Positions 1 through 12,729 of a stretch of DNA of 64,000 bases are shown in pieces. The stretch is taken from contig CM068842.1 in assembly GCA_028554795.2 (NCBI GenBank), positions 26,694,590 to 26,758,589 on the forward strand. The letters run 5' to 3'. The position numbers and the translations under genes were made by a program. The stretch is from Sinohyriopsis cumingii (lineage: Eukaryota > Mollusca > Bivalvia > Unionida > Unionidae). Positions within the stretch are counted from its first letter, which is position 1. Each line of letters starts with the position of its first letter. The notes beneath the pieces were generated by a model. It did not search any database. It saw only the letters and a list, made by a program, of their open reading frames with translations, and had not been told where the DNA came from.

Positions 1-117
1 ACATTTTTTGCCTGTAAAACTCCATTGCATCACATAAATTAGGTAGGTGTATGTGTCTGCAAGAATGAACTGCACAAGACTACAAGACTAATGATTTCTT
101 TATAGATTTTTATTGTT

Positions 118-199
<82 letters not shown>

Positions 200-856
200 A
201 TGAGAGAGAGAAATAAATAAAGAGTGAAATACGGCTTACATTTGCTGAATTTGGGACAATAAAGAAAAATGACTTTAAAATTAGCAAACTTAAAAATGCT
301 ATTTTCTGCAATTTAACAGACCAACAATAATGTTAGGATGTCAAATTTATCTCCAAAAGCAATGGGCATAGTTAATTAATGGTTTTCTTTGTTGACATCA
401 TTACCATAATATAATTTAGTCCTATAATACAGCCCCTCACTCACTTTTACAACTGTCTGTGAACAGGATAATGACTATCACATTCCACCTCATTTAACCT
501 CTCCAGTATTATATTCAAATTATTCTTAATTGTATTATTTATCTGCATTAAGGATAAAGTCGTAAAAACCCATGCTAGTCAATTTATTATTAACTCTAGT
601 CAATTGATCCAAATTTCAGTGCTTATTTACATTTGCTGCTTTGTCCTGTACTTTGCTCTCACTAACCTAACCATGCTGAATACCCCGTAAGCAGTGGATG
701 CATCAACAATGATGCCTAGTATCATTACGTGTCCAGATGAATTTTTGTGGAAAGGTCCAAATGAGTAGTGAAATATGCCAAATATGAATCGAAAGACACA
801 CTATTCCATAAGTACTTTGCATCCTGCTTTAGGTTTCACACGTCTTCACAACTTAC
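1..856. other. Intronic/flanking sequence with (TA)n(GA)n microsatellite
   Basis: No gene is visible. Positions about 121-200 are a (TA)n run passing into (GA)n. The rest is AT-rich unique-looking sequence downstream (in host gene sense) of the last TBC1D10 exon in the window. The next exon of that gene was not found here and probably lies left of the window. Confidence 0.6.
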
Positions 857-1011
857 CTCCCTTACAATAAAACTTTCATCATACAATTCCTTTGGCAGAT
901 GCTTCAACTGCTCTAGTGTCTCGTATAATCCTTGGCACTTGGATAACTGTTCTGAGGAGGCAAATGCATACCTAAATATGACCAAGGCCACACGGAATAT
1001 AATTTTCACAC
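857..1011 (-). CDS. TBC1D10: TBC1D10-like Rab GAP, exon (end of TBC domain)
   Basis: This is a 155-bp internal exon of a host Rab GTPase-activating protein. On the minus strand a polypyrimidine tract and CAG acceptor precede it, and a GTAAGT donor (851-856) follows. It begins in phase 1, completing the Gly codon of the upstream exon at 14322, so the frame is continuous. The translation contains KIIFRVALVIF, CQGLYETLEQL and ESFIVRE, which match the helical end of the TBC domain in TBC1D10A/B/C (EPI64). The family acts on Rab27/Rab35-type GTPases at the plasma membrane; that function is taken from family knowledge, not from this exon. The paralogue cannot be decided from this piece. The intron to its upstream exon is about 13.3 kb. 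Confidence 0.88.
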
Positions 1012-3900
1012 CTGAAAAAAAAAAAAAGAGTGTATTTTGCTTGATTACAAACAATAACTTGCGCTGTGTTTGTAACACATGAATACCTCGACAACATACC
1101 CCTAGAAAGTAGTGGTTAAATTTATGAATTTATTTCACTGTCACATTTCTCTAATTATGGTCAAACAATTTTTCCTCAATCATGCTAAGAAGTTCTGGGT
1201 TTTAAAAGTCTTAGTCTAAAAAGTAATTTTAAAAACAGCTATTCCAAACCCAAATTTGGTTAATTTTTACTTGGCAGATTAGGAGATGTAGTTAATAAAA
1301 GATAGGCAGACGACAGATATTGCGCATCAAAATATCCCCCTCAAATGTGGCAACAAAAATATGTGCTAAATAAAATCACATTAAAAAATCTAATCAGGTT
1401 TCAATTTCACCAATATGTTTTAAGTTAAATGAGGATTTAAGACATTTAATCAGCCAATTTCAAGTCAGGCCTAAATTTCAGCCAATCAGATTACTGGATT
1501 CTAAACTTAAGTTTAGACTTCTGTTGGTGAAATTCAGGCCAGACCATTGACATGTGCATATAAAAAAAACTTACCAAATTTCACTTGTACATATCTTGCA
1601 CATATCTTTTGGTATCTGTGTAACTGAGGTAATGAGCAGGTCAAATAGCTTTTGGTGGTAAAACTTATTTAATTATGTAATACTGACCCATTATCATTAC
1701 ACTGCTTTAACTTTCCAAAACATAAACGCAGTCTCAGTCTGATACCTTAGTTATTTCTGTCATTTGGAATATCATTCTTGTTTGACTTTGACTGAGACCG
1801 AAAGAACAACAGAGCAGGGAGAGAGAAGGGACACTGGTAATGATAACAATTATATAATAAGAAATGTTATAAATTAGACTACCGTATTTCATGTTATTTT
1901 TTGTACATAAAAAAATAATTATTAATGTCAGTGTATGAAAAATTATAGGTAAAATAAATAATTATCATTTGGTGATACTGACCATGTACGAAAAATAAAG
2001 GAATCATACCGGAACAAGTTCTACGGAACACATGCTACTCGACAACCTAATGGTACAAATGTACAAAGTAAATGTATATTTTCTGTCTCGTCCTGCTCTC
2101 AACTCAAGAATCGAATAAAAATAAAAATAAAAGTAATCGATAATTTTTGTTGTTATTAGTGAACAAGAGAGAGAGAGAGAGAAAGGATTATGTCTCTGTG
2201 TGCAAGCTTGTCTGCATTTAGAGCATATGTAGCTGTTATGTTGTGTAAAATCGGCAAAATGATTAAGATGGTTTGAACATGTATTAGTTACGGGTGTAAT
2301 TTATTGGTAAATTGTATGCAATGATAAGAGACCACATTGTCAAGAAATTAAGTGCAACTTGTATTTTTACATTAACAATAATCTCATTATCAAATTGCAA
2401 TAAAAAATAAAGAACTTGAAATCACGTTTTAGTTAATGCATGCAAGCATGCATGCATATGTGTGTGTGAGAGAGAGAGATGAAACAAAATTTTGTCAGTG
2501 TACAAGACCATATTTATTCAGGGTAGTTTTCATTTGTAGCGTTTGCAAAGAGAAAAAAAGACTGTTACTTGATGATTGTTATAATCCTCATGTATTATGA
2601 CCCTGCTATATTCCATTATCAATAAACACTGCTAAATCAACAATTCATTTTTGTTTTAATTACGATGTACATTGTCACAACAACCACATGGCTATGCAGT
2701 ATTATTTACATAGTAATTAAACATGCTTAGCACTTCATGTTATTCCAGTTGAAACCAGACTCAGTGCAAAAATCGACAGAAGAGGTCAAATTAGCGATGC
2801 TGCCAGTAGGGAAATGATGCTCTGTTTAGGGAAATAAAAATCTGTCAATGTGCTACTGAAGCTGTTGTCCATACAGCAGATGCAATAAGGACATGCAGTC
2901 ATATGCATTACTTGTTATTCGAACTCGCCAATAAAGATAATAGTGGGGTATATCGTAGAATAGATTTGCAATAAAATGTTAATTATATCCAAGTCAAAAC
3001 AGAACAAGTAATTAAAAGATTGTATATGTATATATACGAATCAATTTAACAGAGACCGTGACTTTCATATTTACGATAGAAAATGACTGTTTTTTTTATT
3101 TTATGTTTGTATGACTATAATGAAACAATAAGACTACTTGACCAATGGTCTCTGGTCTTCACTTTAGCATGTACTGAGATGTAATTTTTGTTGGGTAAGA
3201 AAACATCAAAGGTTTCCCGAATTCAATTTAAAATGCATGTGGTGTTTATTAACAAATAAACAAAGGACTTCACAGACCATACCTTTAAATATTATTGTTA
3301 ATTAGTTCTCCTTATTAAGTCTGTCACCGTAACAAAACAGGACAACATGAAAGCTTATGCACATGGGCACCCACATGACTTTTTGTGTGGGGGGGTCAGT
3401 CAATCATGGCCAGGAGAATTAGTATAGCAAGCAGTCTGAAACTAAAGCTAATATTTACTTAGTGTTTGAACAGAATCTTGTGACATATCTTCATTTGCAT
3501 GATTAAACTTGTCAGAATTTATATATATATTTTCAGTAAGATTCTGAGGTGGTCATGTGACCCCCCTGACTTATGCTGCAGGCGCTGATGCTTATGCATC
3601 AATCAATGTATTTTCACACCAACAATTAATTATTAATTTTTGTAAAAACAAAATGGCAATACACTATTTTTTATCTTTTTTACAAAAGTAAATCTTTTTA
3701 GTAGAAATTTTATGTCTGATGATTTAATGGATGTTTTTTGAAAAATACAAACTGATACGTACGAAAAATTATGATTCATTTAAATAATTATTATTTTGAT
3801 AACTGGAATGTGCACAAAAAATTAAAGGGTACAAAAAAATATAAGAAATACAGTAACAAGCACTTTTTATTTAATATTCCATACTGAGATGGTGGCTGAC
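1012..3900. other. Intronic AT-rich sequence, no gene seen
   Basis: Intron of the TBC1D10-like gene. I see short GA runs (2165-2182, 2466-2480) and a G run near 3390, but no conserved reading frame, RNA gene or clear repeat family. Confidence 0.5.
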
Positions 3901-6900
3901 AAAAACAGATAGGACATTTGAGAGATGAATTCAAAAGTTTCTATTTGCTCTATATTTAGCAAAGTAGAAACAGTTCTGGAAAACAAGGGTCTGACCCTAT
4001 GGTACTGATCCCTTAGAACTTAAGGGTTCTGGAGAGGGCTACTCTATAACCCTTAATGGTTGAGATTGAGCAGTCTTTTTCTTCAAAAGAAGAAAATCAA
4101 CAAGTTCAGTCACAGACTTTATCAATTGCAGATTACTCTCCACATAGTGTCACAAACCTTATTGGCTAATTACCTTCACTCTGCAACCCAGCATGAAAAC
4201 TTATCTTGGCAGATGGATCATTTGATATGAGCCAGACTTGCAGGTAGTCAACCTGTAGATTGCTGTACAGGAGGGTCAATCTGTGCTGTCACAGTAGATA
4301 TCTATCAGTGGGTGACTCTCTGGGGGCATCTACCAACAGATGAAGCAGACGACTGAACAGCAACCACTGGGGCCACAGAGGGACTATCAGGATAAACCAT
4401 GACACAGAATGTAGAGTCAATCCCACTTCAGACTGAGGGTGTCCACCACCCATGCACTTTTAGTTTGGAAATTAGGACATAACGTGAAGGCTTCTTGTTT
4501 AAGATCATTTAAATCAGTCTACTTCTGCCCTTCCCCAGAGGTGAAATAGTCTTTCTGCCACCAACCAGTGCAGAGACTATTCTGTGAGGATCAAGTGTCC
4601 CTGTCTAGACCATCCAGGATATTTCTGTTATGTTGCAGATTCAAGAACATTTTTCTCTAAAGTTTTCAATCTGAGAAGGTTCCAGGCTTCCAAACAAAAA
4701 AAGAGCATAATACAGCTGTATCTTGAGGCTGACACACCCAAGTGGTGTTTGAAAATTGACCCCCATCTCTGAATTGTTGATATAAAGAGAAGACACGTCT
4801 CAAGAACACAAGTCCTGAAGGACTACCCTCTCAGGCTCTACCTGAGAGCCCCCAACCAAGGATGATGTGTTGGTATACAGGAAGTACAGAATACAGACAC
4901 TCTAGGGCAATTATAACAATTCCAAACAATAGCCTGTGCTTATTCAGAACAAACTAACTCAGGTGGTGACAAAATTTAGATCCCCAAGGAATCTGAGTTG
5001 ATACTGGAGTCCATTTGGGTTCACCAGTTTAAAGGACTTATGAGGAAATTCATCCCATGTGAATAAAGTTTTGAAGAGTCAGATCTGCTTTATCCTGGTT
5101 GGGATTATCCCTAGGTGGGTAACTGTCTGCCAACAGTGTGACAAGTCTCCAAATAAGGCATGTCTGAGAATAATGTATCAACCTGTTTTTTAAATAACGC
5201 ACAATGGGAATCTCTTATGACCGCAAGTAAGCTGCTATTACTTCCATCACCCAAGCAAAGAAGTGAACGCCAGATCGAAAGGAGGAAATTAAAACTGCAA
5301 GACTGCCCAAACAAATTGGCAGGAATTTCTTGTCCAATGGGAAATTGGAGATGTTTCAGTAATTGTCCTTGGTTCGTCTGGAGACCACCCAATCTTTCTT
5401 TATGACATTCCATCTGAGGCTGATGTCTCCATCTTGAAGCACTCTTCCTAAGTTTATTTGATGGAGAAAGAAAAGGTGAAATCTTCTCCCTTTCTTGAAA
5501 GAGGAAGAGGTGGGAAAAGAATCACAAACTTTGGTGTATTTACTACCCTCTCTAATTCTCACTTTTTTGGAATGGTGTACACCTCTTGTTCACAGATGCA
5601 AATTTGGTTTGCTGAAACCAAATGAAGGTTCTTGAAAGAGTAGGAGGATCGAAACCAGTAACACTCTCTTGTGCAGAGAACTGATGAATGGTACGTTGGG
5701 TCCAATCAGGCTTCTAACAAAAGGCCTAATCTGGCACGTACTGGAACACTGGAAAGAGGGTGTGTCTCACTAGGGTCAACTGCCTCCCCCTGTAGTGAGG
5801 GGGAGGATACTATATACTTCCTGCCCTGACCATCATGGTTGCCCCTTTTAATGAAAGAAGGTCAGGAAGGAAATTTAAGAGTGCTAATGGCTTTGCTGGG
5901 ATCCCTACCTGAAACATACAGGTACGGTAATCACAGAAGTCATGGGGTAAGGACACTTGTTAGCCAATTTAGCTAGATCTGAGACTGTGGCCAACAACTG
6001 ACGCTGTTGATTCCTGCGATCTCGGGAAGCAACACCAAATAAATAACTCCACATCAAATGGAGCTGCCCTCAACAAACTCTTGCTGTGTTCTAACAAAAC
6101 CTATTAAGTGTCTAATGAGGCATCTCTATGGATGTGGAAAAAAATCAACCAAAAGAACCATAGGTATCAACAGCGAATGTCTTAATGTCAAGGTGACAGC
6201 TTCCAAAAGTCTCTAACAGACTCCTCCCTTGAAATTTTGAAGATTGGTGTGTGAACCTATCATAACCTTGGTTCAAGCTCCCAGTTCCATAGCTTCAAGT
6301 GACTTCATGGCAAGGCTACTCCAGATAACCATCAATTTTCCCACCTGGGACACTCCTGAAGGCTTGAGTAGCCAAGTAGACAAACAAACCTTGTAGCTTC
6401 ATGCTGAAACATTGGGCCACAGCATTGGAAAAGAGGACAAACCAACTCTTCTGCTGTCTGGATGCCTCATGGTCTTGAGACAAATTCTGCACCTTGTCCT
6501 TCACCATAGCAAAGTGAGGAACACTAGAAAATTAAATTTAGACTGAGCTGTCTCCAAAATGGACAGGATCTTTGTATCCAAAGGCTTGGAAAGCTTTGGA
6601 CACAGATCTTGTGAAATAAGGCAATAAAAAGTCCATGATTTTTCATCTGTTGTTATCTGACCTGTAGGAAGGGATCAAGTTGGAGACACTCAACAATGCA
6701 ACTGGGTCCACCTTGAACTCATCTATTTTAACTTTTTTGAAAACATCATCTGCTGACAGGGCAAGACAAAATCGTTTCTCTTCTTCTCACTCCATGGAGA
6801 TGAGCAATGAAGCCAGAGGAAAGGAGAGAGAGAGACTAAAACCTTTCCAGTGCACTGAATGATTGGGCATGGAAAACTCATCCTTGGTCCCATGGGGGAG

Positions 6901-7460
6901 ACAGAAAACATTGAAGACTACTCAGTGGGTGGTGGGAGTCCCCAAACCAAACAGCGATTGATGTTACTGGATGACCAGTGACCAGTGTACATCATCCTGC
7001 CCAGTGCCTAGTGACAGACAATCCAGTGACCGGTATACATCACCCTGCCCATAAACTGGTCACTGGTGACCAGTGTCTAGATCTGGTTCCGTATGTCAGG
7101 TATCTAGTACCCAATGCCCCCAGTTACCAGTAAATGACCAGTCAGGCAACAAAGACTTTCTAAAGCCTCTATCCAGGTAACTTAACTCATCTGATGATCC
7201 ATACCGCCATGACTTAGGTACAGATCTCTCCAAGTAAGATGAAGATGGCAGCACTTTCCCTGCCCTGGAAAGACAGGACTCACTCTCTGGTGCTGGAAAC
7301 TCAAACCAGGAAGTGCCACTAATCCATCCTAAAACTGGATGGGGTCTACCAGAGAAGAGGAGACTGTGGATCTCTTCTTCCTGCTGACAGCTTTCTGCCT
7401 GATCCCAGACCTCGTCTGGCCACAAGGCACAGAAAGGACACCATCCATGCAAGTGCATTT
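3900..7460 (-). pseudogene. Decayed DIRS-like (tyrosine-recombinase) retroelement
   Basis: Reading the minus strand gives many short frames broken by stops that look like one old coding element. The best landmark is at about 4020-4090, where the translation reads CSISTIKGYRVALSRTLK, the characteristic start of the tyrosine recombinase domain of DIRS-type retrotransposons. Upstream in that sense are open stretches at 5111-5413 and 7096-7458, in the order expected for RT/RNase H and Gag, but I cannot recognise motifs in them with certainty. No split direct repeats or terminal repeats were identified, so the boundaries are approximate. It could instead be a mosaic of unrelated fragments with only the recombinase part correct. 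Confidence 0.42.
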
Positions 7461-7464
7461 AGGA

Positions 7465-7700
7465 CAGAGCCAAATGGGGGCAGGTTCAAACCTTACCATC
7501 AGACCAGCCTAGGTCAGCAACCATGGTGTGTCCTTGGGTCAGTCACTTTACTCCAGTTCCTTGGGAATAAAATAATTATGCTTCCCAAATTTGGGCATGG
7601 TCAGCTACCATGGTGTGTCCATGGGCAAGACAATTTACTTCAATTGCTTACTTGTGTTGCTGTGCCATAAAGCACCAAACCAAACCAAACTAAGCATTTA
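7465..7700 (+). repeat. Possible SINE-like fragment with AAACC-type tail
   Basis: A B-box-like GGTTCAAACC occurs at about 7481. Two related segments follow (each with 'ACCATGGTGTGTCC' and 'TTTACT/TTTACTTC') and the block ends in an (AAACC)-like tail near 7678-7692. This layout is that of a tRNA-derived short retroelement. No convincing A box is visible, so the call is tentative. Confidence 0.35.
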
Positions 7701-9100
7701 AGACATGGCAAGCAGACTGAGCGAGTGAGTGTCCAAGCAAGTTTCCCGTGGCTGCATCTGCCAACTCCTTGCAGTCTGCTGAAAAACTGAAAGAAAAAAC
7801 AATAACAAACAAACAACTGGGACAGATCTGTTGGGGCTATTATATACCTTAATAAAAGTACAAATGAGGGTACAGAACTACAGAAACCCCATTTATATTG
7901 CAGATTTGCCAAAACCCTAAAACTAAACAACAGGGGACAATATAACCAGAGTACCAGAGTACCATGAATGGAACACTATATGCCCACTCCATGTTTAAGT
8001 CCTCTGTGTAGTGCAAACATTTTGGGGTACAGAACTAATTTTCTTCCATCATAGTGACCTAGGCTTATGACCTTTTGACACAAATTCAATAGACATCTTC
8101 CTTATCTAAAATGCAAGCCAAATACAAGTTTAATACAAGTCTGTGATGTAGAACTATTGCTATTGAGTAGAAACCGTTTTTCTACTCTAAGTCAGCGACC
8201 TAGATTTTTTTAATACCAAAATCAATAACCTCCCTCCCTGCCAGACGACTGACTAAAATAGCAAAAATTTCAAATGCCTTGAGATACATGTAACTTCATA
8301 CCAAGTCTAAAATAACTAAGATATCAGACTGAGACCATGTTTATTTTTTATTCTTGACTTCCACACGCTATAACTTGTTGGAGGGAATTCACTTGGACAG
8401 GGAACTAGTACCAGGAAAAGTAATAGCAACATAATAATATCAGGTAATGCATTACCACTATAAAAAAGTATATATCAATTGCCTAATTACCATAAAAACC
8501 TAATCAGGTCATCTACATGTACATATATGCTTACCAAATATCATTCACAAAGTCAAACAGTGTCTGTACAATTCTACACTGTGGTCATCATTACTGAAAT
8601 GTCAAGTATAAAAGAAAGTGTGTATGTGTGACTTGGATTTTTAACATAGCTTTAACAATTTTTCAGTCATATTGCTACAATGTCTGCAGTGTGGCAGTTT
8701 ATAGTGATGTCTAGCAGTGAGGCATCATGCCGCCGACATGTAGCATGATGTCCCACCCAGTAACATTATCCTGACACCAGTCCTAACACTAACCTCTTAA
8801 TGCTGAACGCCAAGCGAGGCAGCTGTTAGACACATTTTTGTAAGTCTTTGGTATGACTCGGCCTGGATTGAACCAAAAGAAAGTGCAAACAATAAAGGTG
8901 TTAGCAGGGCATGAATGCCCTGCCACACTTCTTTTATTATATCTGAATTATGTACCCTAGATGCAAAACTTAATCGTGGACAAAGATGAACAGATGAATA
9001 AGAGTAACATAACATGCCTCGTCCGCATAAAACAAGAGTCCCTCAAAGGGACTAATGCTCTCGTGGTTGAAAATAATTTCCAGTGATTCAAGATAAAACT
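7701..9100. other. Intronic sequence, nothing recognised
   Basis: No gene, RNA gene or repeat family could be supported. Short frames here lack conserved motifs and splice context. Confidence 0.5.
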
Positions 9101-9129
9101 TTTTGTTCCTTTTAACTGACAAGTGTTGA

Positions 9130-11060
9130 AATCATCTTTGATATTCTAAAGCAATAAAAACATTGTAAAATTAGCTGCTGTGGTAGACATATTGGATGTC
9201 AGCTTGGTTCCATTTTTATTTAGGACCCACGAGGCACCATAAGAAATGATGGAAAGCCTATGCTGATATGATTTCCCATTTTGGAGAAGAAACAACTGAA
9301 AGAGTGTCATGATGGATATCATTGCTGGCATATTCAATATCATTTCCATTTAGTTTCATGAAAGCACAATGTCAATCTGACCAGCAACAAATGAGAAGTA
9401 GTGATAACAATATTTTCAAAATTGCCTGTGTGGCAGTCGTATTAAAGTTGGATCAGCACCATTATCATTTATGACTAACTAACCATCATAACAAGTCTTC
9501 TAGTGAAAACCCAATGCTGATGGGCCATTCGTTCATAAGAAATAGTGATAACAAGATTTTAAAGTTGGCCACTGCAGCAGTCATACTGAATGTGAAAATG
9601 GCACCATTAGGACCAATAGAGAAATTGTTCACTAAAAACCCCATGCTGATACTATCATCCATTCAGAAGGAGTAGTGACACCAATATTTTAAACATGGCC
9701 AATGTGGTGGCCATATCAGACATCACATCAACACCCATTTTCATTTTGGACCAACCAGACACCATAAGAAGACCTTTTGTGAAAACCCCATATTTATACA
9801 TTCTGGAGGAAGATTAGCAGAACCAAGATTTTCAAGATGGCCACTGTGGTGGCATATAAAAAGTCTTCTGGTGAAAAGATCAATATATCAATAACACTTC
9901 TCATTCAGGAGAAGTAGTGAAAAATTTTTTTACAACATGGCCGCTGTGTTAGCCATATTGGACACATAATCAGTCACTTTTTAATCAGGAGCACCTAGAC
10001 ATCATTAGCAGTCTTTTAGTGAAAATCCCATGTTGATATTACCATCCACTCTGGAAAAGTCATGATAACATGGACATTTAGTACAAACAAGACATCATAA
10101 GAAGTTTCCTGGTGAAAACCCCATGTTAATATGACTTTTTGTTCAGGAGGAGTAGTTATTATAGTTAAGAGATTAGAAACATTTTTGTTTAGGACCAACT
10201 AGGGATATAATAAGTCTTTTGTGAAAACCCCATGCTGATATGACCATCCATTCAGGGGAAGCAACAACAGAAAGATTTTCAAGATGACCACTGTGGTGGC
10301 CATACTGGATATCAGATTATCACCATTTTCTTTTAGGATCAACTAGAACATGAGATGAATATGTATGTAAAGTTTCATGGCAATCATCCACGAAATTTAG
10401 GAAAAGTAGCAATAACAAACTTGTGCTAATGGACAATGGAGAGACAAATTGACAACATGCCATCCCATAAGCTCTTCAAGTCTATGACCAGTAGAGCCAA
10501 AAATAAATAACTATTACAAAAATAACCATACTTGTCATCTGCACAGGCATGTAAACATAACTAGTGAATTTAAAATTATGCATATCAGAAGGTTTCTTCG
10601 TAACTCTAAAACAGATTGGGAGTTTAATACAGACAGGTGAAACCACATACACAGCAAAAAAAGATTTTCAGGATGACTATCGAAGTAGATGAGGATCATG
10701 TTAATACAGGAAAAAAAAGTGCAAAAATAAGGCATTTTTTAAAATGATTAATGGTTATCTGTTCAGGAGAATTAGCTGTAATGAGATTTTTCAAATTGTG
10801 GGAAGTCACATTGGCAGTACTTTCATCTATATATAATGAGGAGTTGTGAAAACTCATTGTCTATACAACCACCCCTCCAAGACAACAAGATTTTAATGAT
10901 GACTGCTACTGATCATCACCAACAAGTAAAAAGTATTTTAGCAAAACCCACTTCTATGTGACCATTATATGACATTTTAGCTCTGGAGAGGTAGCCCTAA
11001 CAAGATTTTCAAGATGACAACCATTTAGGACAATTACCTATCATAAGAAGGCTTGTAGTG
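9130..11060. repeat. Old, irregular tandem-like repeats
   Basis: A degenerate phrase of the form 'GTGAAAACCCCATGCTGATATGACC...' followed by 'AAGATGGCCACTGTGGTGGCCATA' recurs many times (for example near 9500, 9625, 9780, 10018, 10110 and 10219). Spacing varies from about 80 to 160 bp. Copies are strongly diverged, so this is an old tandem or dispersed family rather than a young satellite. No coding potential. Confidence 0.6.
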
Positions 11061-11237
11061 AAAATCTCCAGTTGTTACATCTATAAATTCAGCAACAATG
11101 ACAATTATAAACAGCTAATGTCCCATCAATATCAAGCTTTCTACTAAATTTGTTTGATATTCAATAAGAAAGGACAAATGTTGATGGGTTGCATCATCAG
11201 GGTCAATAACTCTGCTAAATGATTACAAATAATGCAC

Positions 11238-11492
11238 GCAGGCCCATGTGGCTGAGTGGTCTGAGGTGCTCACCATTTCAGATCACTGACATCTCACCTC
11301 TGTCAGCAAGGGTTTGAGTCTTGGACTCTGCTAACTTGGGTACATGAGAAAGCTTGCCAGTAGTTCTCATGGGTCGGTGGTTCCTCCCCAGTTTTTCTGG
11401 GTTCTTCCTAAACCAGTTATACTGGCTGCCATGTATACCCCATCTTGTGCTGAAAAATGGTGTTAAACCCAACAATAACAACAACAAATAAT
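11238..11492 (+). repeat. tRNA-derived SINE
   Basis: The head contains a pol III A-box-like GTGGCTGAGTGGTCT and a B-box-like GGTTTGAGTC. The body has 'GTGCTGAAAAATGGTGTTAAACCC' style sequence and the tail is an AAC/AAT-rich simple repeat. The same family occurs at 12484, 39301, 47066, 47795, 54410 and 63558. This copy has point changes from the better conserved copy at 63558. Confidence 0.85.
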
Positions 11493-11629
11493 GTTCAAAA
11501 TCAAACTTTGCTGAAGTCTGATGTTCCCTCAATATCAAGCTGAACACTTCCAATTTAGTTCAAAGCAATAAGAATTAAGTGAGTAATTGTGCTGCACAAA
11601 TTAAAGTTGGTGGCTCTGACAATCAGGTT

Positions 11630-12420
11630 ATAACTCTGCCAAATGAGTATGTAGAATGCTGAAAATAAGATTATAGCTCTGCCAAATGAATATGTAGAAT
11701 GCTGACAATTGCTGCCAAATGAGTATGTACAATGCTGACAGTTGGGTTATAGCTATGCCAAATGAGTATGTAGAATGCTGACAATCAGGTTATAGCTTTG
11801 CCAAATGAATATGCAGAATGCTGACAATTGGGTTATAGCTCTGCCAAATGAGTATGTAGAATGCTGATAATTGGGTTACAGCTCTGATAAATGAAAATGT
11901 AGAATGCTGACAATCAGGTTATAACTCAGCCAAGTGAGTATGTAGAATGCTGACAATCGCGTTATAGCTCTGCCAAATGAATATGTAGAATGCTGACAAT
12001 TGGGTTATAGCTATGCCAAATGAGTATGTAGAATGCTGAAAATCAGGTTATAGCTCTGCCAAATGAGTATGTAGAATGCTGACAATCGCGTTATAGCTCT
12101 GCCAAATGAATATGTAGAATGCTGACAATCAGGTTATAACTCTGCCAAGTGAGTATGTAGAATGCTGACAATCGGGTTACAGCTCTGCCAAATGAGTATG
12201 TAGAATGCTGACAATCAGGTTATAGCTCTGCCGAATGAATATGTAGAATGCTGACAACTGCTGCCAAATGAGTATGTAGAATTCTGACAATTGGGTTATA
12301 GCTCTGCCAAATAAATATGCAGAATGCTGACAATCAGGTTATAGCTTTGCCAAATGAATATGCAGAATGCTGACAATTGGGTTATAGCTCTGCCAAATGA
12401 ATATGTAGAATGCTGACAAA
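11630..12420. repeat. 43-bp minisatellite array, about 18 copies
   Basis: Unit of about 43 bp built on 'GCCAAATGAGTATGTAGAAT' plus 'GCTGACAATCAGGTTATA'. Copies differ by a few bases, and several are shortened (for example near 11707 and 12256 the segment between GCTGACAA and TGCCAAATG is lost). A SINE follows directly on the right. Confidence 0.92.
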
Positions 12421-12483
12421 CACGCTCAAGGTCTCAAAAATATCACGTAACCACAAAATCTGGTTAAAATGCATATTTGTCAT

Positions 12484-12725
12484 TTTGTGTTTAACACCAT
12501 CCTCAGCACATGATAGATTATGCCTGGCAGCTAGTATATCTAGTGGAGGAAGAATCCGGAAAAATCCTAGGAAGAACAACCAACACGCAGGAAGCTACTG
12601 GCAAGCTTTCTTGCATATACATCTTGGCTAAGTCAAGACTCAAACCCATGTGAACAGAGGTGAGATGTCATTGATCTGTAAAAGCAAATCTTTTAGACTG
12701 CTTGGCCACCCAGAGGCCCAGTTTA
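12484..12725 (-). repeat. tRNA-derived SINE (diverged)
   Basis: Minus-strand copy of the SINE family seen at 63558. The 3' body (GTGTTTAACACCAT, in plus-strand order) comes first and the tRNA-like head (complement of GTGGCCAAGCAGTC) ends it near 12720. The simple-repeat tail is missing or eroded. Confidence 0.75.
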
Positions 12726-12729
12726 AAAT

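Noticed and set aside
7096-7458. 120-codon minus-strand frame as a host gene
   Set aside because: No splice signals or known domain; better explained as part of the decayed retroelement.
11630-12420. Possible CRISPR array
   Set aside because: The 43-bp units are contiguous with no unique spacers, in a eukaryotic context; it is a minisatellite.
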